Source: Actinobacteria bacterium OV320 (GTDB taxonomy: Bacteria; Actinomycetota; Actinomycetes; Streptomycetales; Streptomycetaceae). Taken from it: a stretch of 64,000 nt of DNA. A program made the position numbers and the translations under genes. The stretch is taken from the NCBI GenBank assembly GCA_001298545.1, contig LJCX01000028.1, forward strand, positions 62,001 to 126,000, in the 5' to 3' direction. The notes under the pieces are model-generated. The model had not been told where the DNA came from and ran no database searches. It worked only from the letters and a program-made list of their open reading frames with translations. This document shows, piece by piece, positions 1 to 8,219 of the stretch (positions are counted from its first letter, which is position 1; each line of letters starts with the position of its first letter).

Positions 1-1
1 C

Positions 2-316
2 GACGTGCTGCGGTCGTACGCGCTGATCATGGCGAACACCGACTACATCCAGTTCTTCCTCACCGACGTGCATGTCTCCGTCACCGGCGACACCGCGCTG
101 GTGAACTGCACCGAGAACATCCTCAGCGGCGGCCCGGCGCCGGAGGACGGCGAGGAGCTCGGGCCGCTCGTCGGCCAGCTGGTGGTCGCCACGAACGTGT
201 TCCGTCGCACCTCCGACGGATGGAAGCTGTGGTCGCACCACGCCTCCCCGGTGCTGACGGAGAACGACGAAGCCGACGGTCCCGAAGAGCCCGAGAGTGA
301 CGAGAACCCCTCCTGA
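2..316 (+). CDS. NTF2/SnoaL-like protein, 3' part only
   Basis: The reading frame runs in from the left edge, so the N-terminus is missing; about 104 residues remain. The visible part has the alternating beta-strand pattern of the NTF2/SnoaL-like fold, including TALVNCTENIL, VVATNVFRR and a W-KLWSHHASP end, followed by an acidic tail rich in E, D and P. NTF2-like proteins are small barrels that bind ligands or act as enzymes; no substrate can be named. It precedes folB on the same strand and may belong to the folate operon, but a 278-bp gap with possible RNA structure lies between. Confidence 0.75.
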   Translation, partial: DVLRSYALIMANTDYIQFFLTDVHVSVTGDTALVNCTENILSGGPAPEDGEELGPLVGQLVVATNVFRRTSDGWKLWSHHASPVLTENDEADGPEEPESDENPS

Positions 317-594
317 GCGGGTAGGCGGACCACAGGAAGGGGGCAGGAAGCCCCGAGATGACCCACAGGGACCAAGAAGTGGTTGGAATCACGAACCGTG
401 GGTAGGGGCGGCTACCAGCCCGTGAGCAGCCGGGTTCCCGCGGGGAAACACCCGGTGAAAAGTCCTGACTCCGGCCGGGCCACCGTGGCCGGAACCCGGG
501 TCTGTCAGTGCTCGCGGGTAGATTCGTTCGAGGCCGGGGTGCCGCCCGCACCCGGACGCACCGGCCGAAACCGACGACTGCAGGAGTGATTCGC
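317..594 (+). promoter_or_regulatory. Structured leader region upstream of folB
   Basis: This 278-bp gap has no convincing gene. It is rich in potential stems (for example CCGGCC at about 472-477 with GGCCGG at about 486-492) and carries GGGGAAACACCCGGTGAAAA at about 442-461, which loosely recalls the GGTG-AAA-TCC core of cobalamin riboswitches. The B12-box sequence GCCACTGT is not present. It could be a long folded leader, a terminator/antiterminator region or simply a promoter region: TAGATT at about 521-526 is a fair -10 match without a good -35. Confidence 0.25.
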
Positions 595-954
595 GTGGAT
601 CGTGTCGCGCTGCGCGGCCTGAAGGCCCGCGGGTACCACGGCGTGTTCCCCAAGGAACGCGAGGAGGGCCAGACCTTCATCGTGGACCTCGTCCTGGGCC
701 TGGACACCCGACCGGCCGCGGCCGACGACGACCTGGCGAAGACCGTCCACTACGGCATCGTGGCGGAGGAGGTCGTCGCCGTCGTCCAGGGCGATCCCGT
801 CGACCTCATCGAGACGCTCGCCGAGCGCATCGCCCAGGCCTGTCTGAAGCACGAAGGGGTCCAGGAGGTCGAGGTCTGCGTCCACAAACCGGACGCGCCG
901 ATCACGGTCCCCTTCGACGACGTGACCGTCACCATCATCCGGAGCCGAGTATGA
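595..954 (+). CDS. folB: Dihydroneopterin aldolase
   Basis: FolB cleaves 7,8-dihydroneopterin to 6-hydroxymethyl-dihydropterin and glycolaldehyde in folate synthesis. The 119-residue product has the usual family length. It starts VDRVALRGLKARGYHGVF, where the Tyr/His region is typical of the active site, and continues with FIVDLVLGLD. A GTG start at 595 is preferred because the family homology begins exactly there and GGAG lies just upstream. The TGA stop overlaps the ATG of folK (ATGA), indicating translational coupling. Confidence 0.93.
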   Translation: MDRVALRGLKARGYHGVFPKEREEGQTFIVDLVLGLDTRPAAADDDLAKTVHYGIVAEEVVAVVQGDPVDLIETLAERIAQACLKHEGVQEVEVCVHKPDAPITVPFDDVTVTIIRSRV

Positions 955-1562
955 CCGCGTTCTTCACCGAGGGTCAGAGCGACCCGACCGTACAGCCGGT
1001 ACCCGCCTCCGTCGTGGAGAAGGTCGACGCCGCCGACACCACCCTGCACAATCCCCAGCGGGCGGTGATCGCCCTCGGCTCCAACCTGGGCAACCGCCTG
1101 GAGACCCTCCAGGGCGCCATCGACGCCCTGGAGGACACCCCCGGCGTCCGCATCAAGGCCGTCTCCCCGGTGTACGAGACGGAGCCGTGGGGCGTCGAGC
1201 CCGGCAGCCAGCCCTCGTACTTCAACGCGGTGGTCGTGCTGAAGACGACCCTCCCGCCGTCCTCGCTGCTGGAGCGGGCGCACGCGGTCGAGGAGGCCTT
1301 CCACCGGGTGCGCGACGAGCGCTGGGGCGCGCGCACGCTCGACGTCGACATCGTCGCCTACGCCGACGTCGTCGACGACGATCCGCACCTCACCCTCCCC
1401 CACCCCCGCGCCCACGAACGCGCCTTCGTCCTCGCCCCCTGGTACGACGTGGAACCCGAGGCCCAGCTGCCCGGCCGCGGCACGGTCGCCGGTCTGCTCG
1501 ACACCGTGACCCGCGAGGGCGTCGCGGCACGCAAGGACCTGGAACTCCACCTGCCCGAGTAG
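951..1562 (+). CDS. folK: 6-hydroxymethyl-dihydropterin pyrophosphokinase
   Basis: HPPK transfers pyrophosphate from ATP to the FolB product, giving the substrate of dihydropteroate synthase. The 203-residue protein shows ALGSNLGNRL near residues 41-50 and the HPPK signature RWGARTLDVDIV near 124-135, with the two aspartates that bind magnesium. The first ~36 residues are an extension beyond the usual ~160-residue enzyme and have no recognisable motif. It overlaps folB by four bases. Assignment is certain; the exact start is less so, although the ATGA overlap supports it. Confidence 0.95.
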   Translation: MTAFFTEGQSDPTVQPVPASVVEKVDAADTTLHNPQRAVIALGSNLGNRLETLQGAIDALEDTPGVRIKAVSPVYETEPWGVEPGSQPSYFNAVVVLKTTLPPSSLLERAHAVEEAFHRVRDERWGARTLDVDIVAYADVVDDDPHLTLPHPRAHERAFVLAPWYDVEPEAQLPGRGTVAGLLDTVTREGVAARKDLELHLPE

Positions 1563-1634
1563 TCGTTAAGGTCGACAGGACCACTGCCCGCGGGATGTCC
1601 ATGCCCGCGGGCTCGGGGGAGTTGAAGGGACACC

Positions 1635-2120
1635 GTGAGAGAGCTGCGCATCAGGGTGCTGGCCGGCGTGTTCGGCGTGGCCGCGATCCTGTCCTGGGCC
1701 GGAGCCCGCCTGTGGAACTCGATCGGGACCCTCCCCAGCGTCCCGCTGGCCGCGCCCATCGTCCTCGCCCTGATCGCCGTGGTGCTCACGGCCACCGCGC
1801 TGTCGCTGCGCGCCCGGCTCAAGGCCCAGCGTGAGCGCCGCCCCGAGGCGAAGGGCGTCGACCCGCTGATGGCGGCCCGCGCGGTCGTGTTCGCCCAGTC
1901 CAGCGCCCTGGTGGCCGCCCTCGTCTCCGGCATGTACGGCGGGACGGGCGTCTTCCTGCTGGAGTCCCTGGACATCCCCGCCCGCCGCGACCAGGCCATC
2001 TACGCCGGTTTCTCGGTCCTGGCGGGCATCGCGGTCATAGCGGCGGCCATCTTCCTGGAGCGCGTCTGCAAGCTGCCCGAGGACGACGATCACGACAAAG
2101 GGGTGGCGTCACCGGCGTGA
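1635..2120 (+). CDS. DUF3180 family membrane protein
   Basis: A 161-residue membrane protein with two N-terminal hydrophobic segments (about 7-25 and 36-58), a basic loop (RARLKAQRERRPEAKG) and two more segments (about 81-100 and 118-138), ending in an acidic tail. This is the layout of DUF3180, an actinobacterial family found after folK. The function is unknown; the conserved position suggests a role linked to folate genes or merely operon conservation. GTG start at 1635. It converges with folE, leaving only 26 bp between stops. Confidence 0.85.
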   Translation: MRELRIRVLAGVFGVAAILSWAGARLWNSIGTLPSVPLAAPIVLALIAVVLTATALSLRARLKAQRERRPEAKGVDPLMAARAVVFAQSSALVAALVSGMYGGTGVFLLESLDIPARRDQAIYAGFSVLAGIAVIAAAIFLERVCKLPEDDDHDKGVASPA

Positions 2121-2146
2121 CGCCGCCCCGGTGAGCGCGGGCCCCT

Positions 2147-2752
2147 TCAGCGCGCCATGATCAGGCTCATCGCCTCGTTGCGCGTCGCCGCGTCCCGCAG
2201 CTGTCCGCGCACCGCCGAGGTGATGGTCTTGGCGCCGGGCTTGCGGATGCCCCGCATGGACATGCACATGTGCTCGCACTCGATGACGACGATCACGCCA
2301 CGCGGCTCCAGGATCTCCATCAGGGAGTCGGCGATCTGCGTGGTGAGACGTTCCTGCACCTGGGGACGGCGTGCGTAGACGTCCACGAGACGGGCCAGCT
2401 TGGACAGCCCGGTGATCTTCCCGGTGGTGGACGGGATGTAACCGACATGGGCCACGCCCCTGAACGGCACCAGATGGTGTTCACAGGTGCTGAACACCTC
2501 GATGTCCTTCACGAGCACCATCTCGTCGTGCCCGAGGTCGAAGGTGGTCGTCAGCACGTCCTCGGGTTGCTGCCACAGCCCCGCGAATATCTCCTTGTAC
2601 GCCCGCGCCACCCGCGCCGGCGTCTCCCGGAGGCCCTCGCGGTCCGGGTCCTCGCCGACCGCGATCAGCAGCTCGCGTACGGCGTTCTCGGCGCGCTTCT
2701 CGTCGAACTCGCCGATGGCGCCCTCGCCGTCCAGCGTCACGGGGTCGGTCAT
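2147..2752 (-). CDS. folE: GTP cyclohydrolase I
   Basis: FolE converts GTP to dihydroneopterin triphosphate, the first step of tetrahydrofolate synthesis. The 201-residue product carries the zinc and catalytic segments STCEHHLVPF (Cys at about 90) and ECEHMCMSMRGIRKPGA (second zinc Cys). Start at 2752 (MTDPVTLDGEG) is preferred over an in-frame ATG nine codons upstream because it matches the usual length. It faces folB-folK and lies downstream of ftsH, but a strong terminator separates it from ftsH, so it probably has its own promoter. Confidence 0.95.
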   Translation of the reverse strand: MTDPVTLDGEGAIGEFDEKRAENAVRELLIAVGEDPDREGLRETPARVARAYKEIFAGLWQQPEDVLTTTFDLGHDEMVLVKDIEVFSTCEHHLVPFRGVAHVGYIPSTTGKITGLSKLARLVDVYARRPQVQERLTTQIADSLMEILEPRGVIVVIECEHMCMSMRGIRKPGAKTITSAVRGQLRDAATRNEAMSLIMAR

Positions 2753-2823
2753 GTGGTGCCTCGTTCCTGTGCGGGTCACGCGTGTGGGTCACGCGCCTCA
2801 TCGCGGCATGGAAGACATCGGAC

Positions 2824-2868
2824 GAAAAATGCCGCGCCCCCCAGGCTAGGACCTGGGGGGCGCGGCAT
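2824..2868 (-). terminator. Rho-independent terminator of ftsH
   Basis: A perfect 17-bp inverted repeat (2829-2845 with 2852-2868) with a six-base loop is followed, reading the minus strand, by a run of five T. It sits between the ftsH stop and the folE start, so it should end ftsH transcripts. Confidence 0.9.
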
Positions 2869-2903
2869 CCATTCCGGGCCTGGTGGGGCTCCCGGGAGCC
2901 GGA

Positions 2904-4943
2904 TCAGCTCTCGGGGCGGTCCTCCGGGGCCGGCTCGGTCACCGGGGTGGGCTCCACCGCGGTGGACTTCGCCGTGGAGATCGCCGGCGTCGCGCCGTTG
3001 GCGCCGTTCGTCAGTGCGAGCTCCCGGGGGGAGAGCACCGGCGGACGGGTGGACGGCGTGCGCCGCGAGGAACCGGTCCAGGCGGGCCGGGCCGGGCGCT
3101 TGACGATGGCGGAGAAGACCTCGGCGATCTGCTCCTTGTTCAGCGTCTCCTTCTCGAGCAGCTGAAGCACCAGGTTGTCGAGGACGTCGCGGTTCTCGAC
3201 CAGGATCTCCCAGGCCTCGTTGTGCGCCGTCTCGATGAGCTTCTTGACTTCCTCGTCCACCAGCGCGGCGACCTCTTCCGAGTAGTCGCGCTGGTGAGCC
3301 ATCTCACGGCCGAGGAACGGCTCGGTGTTGTCGCCGCCGAACTTGATCGCGCCCAGTCGCTCGGTCATGCCGTACTGGGTGACCATCGCGCGGGCCGTGG
3401 CGGTGGCCTTCTCGATGTCGTTCGCGGCGCCGGTGGTCGGGTCGTGGAAGACCAGTTCCTCGGCAGCGCGACCGCCCAGCATGTAGGCCAGCTGGTCGAG
3501 CATCTCGTTGCGCGTGGTCGAGTACTTGTCCTCGTCCGGCAGGACCATCGTGTAACCGAGGGCCCGTCCGCGCGACAGGATCGTGATCTTGTGGACCGGG
3601 TCGGAGTTCGGGGAAGCCGCCGCGACCAGGGCGTGGCCGCCCTCGTGGTACGCGGTGATCTTCTTTTCCTTGTCCGACATGATCCGGGTCCGCTTCTGCG
3701 GGCCCGCCACGACGCGGTCGATGGCCTCGTCCAGCGAGTGGTTGTCGATGAGCTTCTTGTCGCTGCGCGCCGTGAGGAGCGCCGCTTCGTTCAGCACGTT
3801 CGACAGGTCCGCGCCGGTGAAGCCCGGGGTGCGGCGGGCGACGGCCGACAGGTCGACGTCCGGAGCGACCGGCTTGCCCTTCTGGTGAACCTTGAGGATC
3901 TCCAGACGGCCCTGCATGTCCGGGCGGTCGACCGCGATCTGGCGGTCGAAGCGGCCGGGACGCAGCAGCGCGGGGTCGAGGATGTCGGGGCGGTTCGTGG
4001 CGGCGATGAGGATCACGCCGCCCTTCACGTCGAAGCCGTCCATCTCGACGAGCAGCTGGTTCAGCGTCTGCTCGCGCTCGTCGTGACCACCGCCGAGGCC
4101 GGCGCCGCGATGGCGGCCGACCGCGTCGATCTCGTCGACGAAGACGATCGCCGGGGCGTTCGCCTTGGCCTGCTCGAAGAGGTCACGGACCCGGGAGGCA
4201 CCGACACCGACGAACATCTCGACGAAGTCGGAACCGGAGATCGAGTAGAAGGGAACGCCCGCCTCGCCGGCGACGGCGCGCGCGAGGAGCGTCTTGCCGG
4301 TACCGGGCGGGCCGTACAGGAGTACGCCCTTGGGGATCTTGGCGCCGACGGCCTGGAACTTCGCCGGTTCCTGGAGGAACTCCTTGATCTCGTGGAGTTC
4401 CTCGACGGCCTCGTCCGAGCCCGCGACGTCGGCGAAAGTCGTCTTCGGGGTGTCCTTGGTGATGAGCTTGGCCTTGGACTTCCCGAAGTTCATGACTCGG
4501 GAGCCGCCGCCCTGCATCTGATTCATCAGGAACAGGAAGACGACCACGATGAGGACGAAGGGGAGCAGGGACAGCAGGATCCCGACGAAGGCGTTCTGCT
4601 TCGTCGGCGAGACTGTGTATCCGTCCGGGATCTGCTTGTCCTGGTACTTGGTCTGCAGCGTGTTGGCAATGGTCACGCCTTGGTCGCCGATGTAGCTCGC
4701 CTGGATCTTCGAGCTGTCCTTGACCTTTTCGCCGTCCTTGAGCGTCACCTTGATGGTCTGCTCGTCACCGGTGGTGAGCTTGGCCGACTCGACCTTGTTG
4801 TCGTTGATCGCTGCAATGACCTGGCCGGTGTCCACCGTCTTGTAGCCGCCGGACGAGCCGACGACCTGCATCAACACGACCACGGCAAGGACGGCCAGCA
4901 CGATCCACATGACCGGCCCACGGAAGTATCGCTTCACGTCCAT
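2904..4943 (-). CDS. ftsH: ATP-dependent zinc metalloprotease FtsH
   Basis: FtsH is a membrane-anchored AAA+ protease that degrades damaged membrane and regulatory proteins. The 679-residue product has a first membrane segment at about 11-29, an extracytoplasmic domain, a second segment at about 118-140, Walker A GPPGTGKT at 211-218, Walker B IVFVDEID, the second region of homology around 320-340 and the zinc motif HEGGH at 433-437. The C-terminal ~60 residues are low-complexity (TPSTRPPVLSP onward). The start MDVKRYFRGP at 4943 is chosen from family alignment; an in-frame ATG at 4979 is an alternative, and neither has a strong ribosome site. Confidence 0.96.
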   Translation of the reverse strand: MDVKRYFRGPVMWIVLAVLAVVVLMQVVGSSGGYKTVDTGQVIAAINDNKVESAKLTTGDEQTIKVTLKDGEKVKDSSKIQASYIGDQGVTIANTLQTKYQDKQIPDGYTVSPTKQNAFVGILLSLLPFVLIVVVFLFLMNQMQGGGSRVMNFGKSKAKLITKDTPKTTFADVAGSDEAVEELHEIKEFLQEPAKFQAVGAKIPKGVLLYGPPGTGKTLLARAVAGEAGVPFYSISGSDFVEMFVGVGASRVRDLFEQAKANAPAIVFVDEIDAVGRHRGAGLGGGHDEREQTLNQLLVEMDGFDVKGGVILIAATNRPDILDPALLRPGRFDRQIAVDRPDMQGRLEILKVHQKGKPVAPDVDLSAVARRTPGFTGADLSNVLNEAALLTARSDKKLIDNHSLDEAIDRVVAGPQKRTRIMSDKEKKITAYHEGGHALVAAASPNSDPVHKITILSRGRALGYTMVLPDEDKYSTTRNEMLDQLAYMLGGRAAEELVFHDPTTGAANDIEKATATARAMVTQYGMTERLGAIKFGGDNTEPFLGREMAHQRDYSEEVAALVDEEVKKLIETAHNEAWEILVENRDVLDNLVLQLLEKETLNKEQIAEVFSAIVKRPARPAWTGSSRRTPSTRPPVLSPRELALTNGANGATPAISTAKSTAVEPTPVTEPAPEDRPES

Positions 4944-5129
4944 CCATACGGAGCGGTGTCGCCCCGTCCCTCCTGCCATAGTGAGTTTGATAAGACAGTT
5001 CTTCTGACGGTACCCCAGCTTTGTCGCGCGGAGCCGCACGGGACGGCTGGCGCACCCGTCTGCATGCTCCAACGGCGAAAGGCCCGCCGAGGTTCCCGAT
5101 CTTCGTACGGGGCTTGGGCCCTTCGGGTT

Positions 5130-5708
5130 TCAGCCGCCGTAGACGTGGGGCGCGAGCGTACCGACGAACGGGAGGTTGCGGTACTTCTCGGCGTAGTCGA
5201 GGCCGTAGCCGACGACGAACTCGTTGGGGATGTCGAAGCCGACCCACTCGACGTCGATGGCGACCTTGGCGGCCTCGGGCTTGCGCAGCAGCGTGCACAC
5301 CTTGAGGGTGGCGGGCTCGCGCGAGCCGAGGTTGGAGATCAGCCAGGACAGCGTCAGACCGGAGTCGATGATGTCCTCGACGATCAGGACGTGACGGCCC
5401 TTGATGTCGGTGTCCAGGTCCTTGAGGATCCGCACGACACCGGAGGACTGGGTGCCCGCGCCATAGGACGACACAGCCATCCAGTCCATGGTGACGGGGG
5501 TGGACAGGGTTCGGGCGAGGTCGGCCATGACCATCACGGCGCCCTTGAGGACACCGACGATGAGCAGGTCCTTGCCCGCGTACTCCGCGTCGATCTTCGC
5601 GGCCAGCTCTACCAGCTTCGCGTCGATCTCTTCCTTGGTGATGAGCACCTCTTTGAGGTCGGTGCCCATGTCTTTCGCGTCCACCCGCATCACTTTCGGT
5701 TGTCCCAC
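5130..5708 (-). CDS. hpt: Hypoxanthine phosphoribosyltransferase
   Basis: Salvages hypoxanthine (and usually guanine) with PRPP to give IMP/GMP. The PRPP-binding motif VLIVEDIIDSGLT is complete, and the flexible-loop and base-binding regions (VSSYGAGTQSSG, WVGFDIPNEFVVGYGLDY) are intact. The first start is a GTG at 5708; an ATG at 5690 (MRVDAKDMG) is an equally likely real start and gives 186 residues. It lies between tilS and ftsH on the same strand, the usual actinobacterial tilS-hpt-ftsH order. Confidence 0.95.
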   Translation of the reverse strand: MGQPKVMRVDAKDMGTDLKEVLITKEEIDAKLVELAAKIDAEYAGKDLLIVGVLKGAVMVMADLARTLSTPVTMDWMAVSSYGAGTQSSGVVRILKDLDTDIKGRHVLIVEDIIDSGLTLSWLISNLGSREPATLKVCTLLRKPEAAKVAIDVEWVGFDIPNEFVVGYGLDYAEKYRNLPFVGTLAPHVYGG

Positions 5709-5762
5709 CGGCCACCGAGACCGCCCACGACCACGTAAGCGGTCCTGCCGGAGGGCCCGGAT

Positions 5763-6785
5763 TCAGCCTTGCCGAATCACCAGTCTGCCACCCTGGCGCT
5801 GGGCGACGACTTTGCCGGGGAGATTGATGACCCCCTGGCCGCGCCAACCGGTGATCAGCCGGTCGACCTCCTCGATGTGCCGGGCGAAGAGGGAACCGGC
5901 CGGAGCACCCGCCTCGATGGCGGCGCGGCGCAGGATCCGACGGCGTACGGCGGGCGGCAGGGCGAAGAGCTTGGCGCACTCCAGAAGACCGGCGGCGTCC
6001 CGCACGGAGGCCTCGGCCTGGCCCGCCCAGGCGTCGAGGGCGTCGGCGTCGTCACGGGAGAGCTGGGCCGTGCGGGCGAGCGCCTCGACGACACCCTTGC
6101 CGAGGGCCTTCTCCAGGGCGGGCAGCCCCTCGTGGCGCAGCCGGGAGCGGGTGTAGGCCGGGTCGGCGTTGTGCGGGTCGTCCCAGACGGGCAGGGACTG
6201 GACCATGCAGGCCTTGCGGGCGGTCTGCCGGTCGAGCCGGAGGAAGGGGCGGCGATAGCGGCCGTCGACCCCCGAGACCGCCGCCATCCCGGACAGCGAG
6301 CGGATGCCGGAGCCGCGGGCGAGGCCGAGCAGGACGGTTTCGGCCTGGTCGTCACGGGTGTGGCCGAGCAGGATCGCGGCGGCGCCGTGGCGGACGGCGG
6401 CGGCGTCGAGGGCGGCGTAGCGCGCGTCGCGGGCCGCGGCCTCGGGCCCGCCTTCGCGGCCGACGGTCACGGCCGTGGCCTCCACGGGATCGAGGCCGAG
6501 TTCGCGCAGCCGCAGGACGACTTCCTCGGCGCGCAGGTCGGAACCGGGCTGGAGCCCGTGGTCGACGGTGACACCGCCGGCCCGGATGCCGAGCCGGGGC
6601 GCCTCGAAGGCGAGGGCGGAGGCGAGCGCCATGGAGTCGGCGCCGCCGGAGCACGCCACGAGCACGAGCGGCGGTGCCGGTCGCTCGTGGGAGCCCGTCT
6701 CGGGGGTGGGGTGGTCGTTGAGGATGTCGTGGAGTACGCGGCGGACCGCCAGGCGTATCGCCGCGACCGCAGGATGGGGACCCAC
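5763..6785 (-). CDS. tilS: tRNA(Ile)-lysidine synthase
   Basis: TilS attaches lysine to C34 of the CAU-anticodon tRNA-Ile so that it reads AUA. The PP-loop motif SGGADS at residues 46-51 and the following HGLQPGSD, GHTRDDQAETVLL and RPFLRLDR segments are typical. The product is 340 residues, the short form common in actinobacteria. The open frame extends to 6881, but a GTG at 6785 preceded by GAAGGG at eight-base spacing fits the family start (GPHPAVAAIRLAVRRVL). It is followed closely by hpt. Confidence 0.92.
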   Translation of the reverse strand: MGPHPAVAAIRLAVRRVLHDILNDHPTPETGSHERPAPPLVLVACSGGADSMALASALAFEAPRLGIRAGGVTVDHGLQPGSDLRAEEVVLRLRELGLDPVEATAVTVGREGGPEAAARDARYAALDAAAVRHGAAAILLGHTRDDQAETVLLGLARGSGIRSLSGMAAVSGVDGRYRRPFLRLDRQTARKACMVQSLPVWDDPHNADPAYTRSRLRHEGLPALEKALGKGVVEALARTAQLSRDDADALDAWAGQAEASVRDAAGLLECAKLFALPPAVRRRILRRAAIEAGAPAGSLFARHIEEVDRLITGWRGQGVINLPGKVVAQRQGGRLVIRQG

Positions 6786-6977
6786 TGTCCGGTTCCCTTC
6801 ATGAAGTTGTCGGGGGTGAACCCGAGGTTCGGTCACGCAGAGTGTGTAGATGGTGACAGAACCGGGGCGTTCCCCGAGCATTGCACGCCTGCCGAGGGCT
6901 CACGGTCCCTCGGACGGGTGATTGAAGGGGCGTTCGCCTGCCGTCGGCCGGATTCGTTCATCGCCGTTCTGGCGGGT

Positions 6978-8111
6978 TCATGACTCGGCCTTGCGGTGCA
7001 CTCGCGTGACCCAGTCCGCCGGCTTGGCGATCTCGGCCTTGGTCGGAAGTGTGTTCGGGGAGGTCCATACGCGGTTGAAGCCGTCCATGCCGACCTGGTC
7101 GACGACGGCGCGTACGAAGCGCTCGCCGTCCCGGTACTGCTTGAGCTTGGCGTCCAGGCCCAGCAACTTCCGCAGGGCGATGTCCAGTCGGGAGGCGCCC
7201 TTGGCGCGGCGCTGCTGGAACTTCTCGCGGATCTCGGCGACGGACGCCACGACTTCCGGGCCCACCCCGTCCATGACGAAGTCGGCGTGTCCCTCCAGGA
7301 GGGACATCACGGCGGTGAGGCGGGCGAGGATCTCCCGCTGGGCGGGCGTCTGCACCAGCTCGACCAGGGAACGGCCGCCGTCGTCCTCCTCGCCCTCGGG
7401 CCGGCCGCCGGAGAGGGACTGGGCCGCTTCCCTGACCCGCTCCAGGAACGTCATGGGGTCGACGTCGGTCTCGCCCAAGAACGACTGGATTTCGCCCTCT
7501 AGGTGGTCCCGCAGCCAGGGCACGGCCGAGAACTGGGTGCGGTGCGTCTCCTCGTGGAGGCACACCCACAGCCGGAAGTCGTGCGGCTCCACGTCGAGTT
7601 CGCGCTCCACGTGGACGATGTTCGGCGCGACGAGCAGCAGACGGCCGCCGCCGTTGGCCCCGGCGGGGAGCGCGCGGGTGGCGGGGGCGAAGGTCTCGTA
7701 CTGGCCGAGGACGCGGGAGGACAGGAAGGACAGCAGCATGCCCAGTTCGACGCCGGTGACCTTGCCGCCGACGGCGCCGAGGACCGCGCCGCCGGGGGTG
7801 TTGCCGCGCCGCTCCTGCATCTTGTCGAGGAGCGGTTTGAGGATCTCGCGGAAGCCCGCCACGTTCGCCGCCACCCAGCCCGGGCGGTCGACGACGAGGA
7901 CCGGCGTGTCGTGGATGTCCTCGGTGGCCATACGAGTGAAGCCCCGGACGTGTCCCTCCGAGGCCTTGGCGTGTCGGCGCAGTTCCGCGACGACGGCTCG
8001 CGCCTCGTCGCGGCTGACCTCGGGTCCCGGCCGCACGAGCCGGGTCGCGGTCGCCACCGCGAGATTCCAGTCGACCATCCCCGAAGAAGCAGCGCCACCG
8101 ATGCTCGTCAT
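6978..8111 (-). CDS. Zinc-dependent metalloprotease-like protein (DUF2342 family)
   Basis: A 377-residue protein of the actinobacterial DUF2342 / coenzyme F420 biosynthesis-associated family, which resembles zincin peptidases. It has HEETH at 186-190 (HExxH metal site) within LWVCLHEETHRTQF, plus a downstream helical part with EGHADFVMDGVG that could supply the third ligand. No signal peptide, so probably cytoplasmic. It lies between dacB and tilS on the minus strand. The link to F420 is by family name only; its substrate is unknown. Confidence 0.8.
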   Translation of the reverse strand: MTSIGGAASSGMVDWNLAVATATRLVRPGPEVSRDEARAVVAELRRHAKASEGHVRGFTRMATEDIHDTPVLVVDRPGWVAANVAGFREILKPLLDKMQERRGNTPGGAVLGAVGGKVTGVELGMLLSFLSSRVLGQYETFAPATRALPAGANGGGRLLLVAPNIVHVERELDVEPHDFRLWVCLHEETHRTQFSAVPWLRDHLEGEIQSFLGETDVDPMTFLERVREAAQSLSGGRPEGEEDDGGRSLVELVQTPAQREILARLTAVMSLLEGHADFVMDGVGPEVVASVAEIREKFQQRRAKGASRLDIALRKLLGLDAKLKQYRDGERFVRAVVDQVGMDGFNRVWTSPNTLPTKAEIAKPADWVTRVHRKAES

Positions 8112-8219
8112 GCGTCAACCGTACGTGAGCGCCGCCGTTGGGGGCAGGCCGCAGGAGACCGGTCAGGGAGATGTCAGGGTCGGGGCCCGGGACGGCTCGG
8201 GGGTGCCGGGCCGCGCCGC

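Noticed and set aside
442..560. RNase P RNA-like fragments
   Set aside because: Short similarity such as CGGGTAGA near the end is not supported by the conserved P RNA core, and the gap is too short.
2883..5738. A 951-residue open frame opposite ftsH and hpt
   Set aside because: It is the antisense shadow of two clear genes, has no family features and arises from high-GC codon bias.
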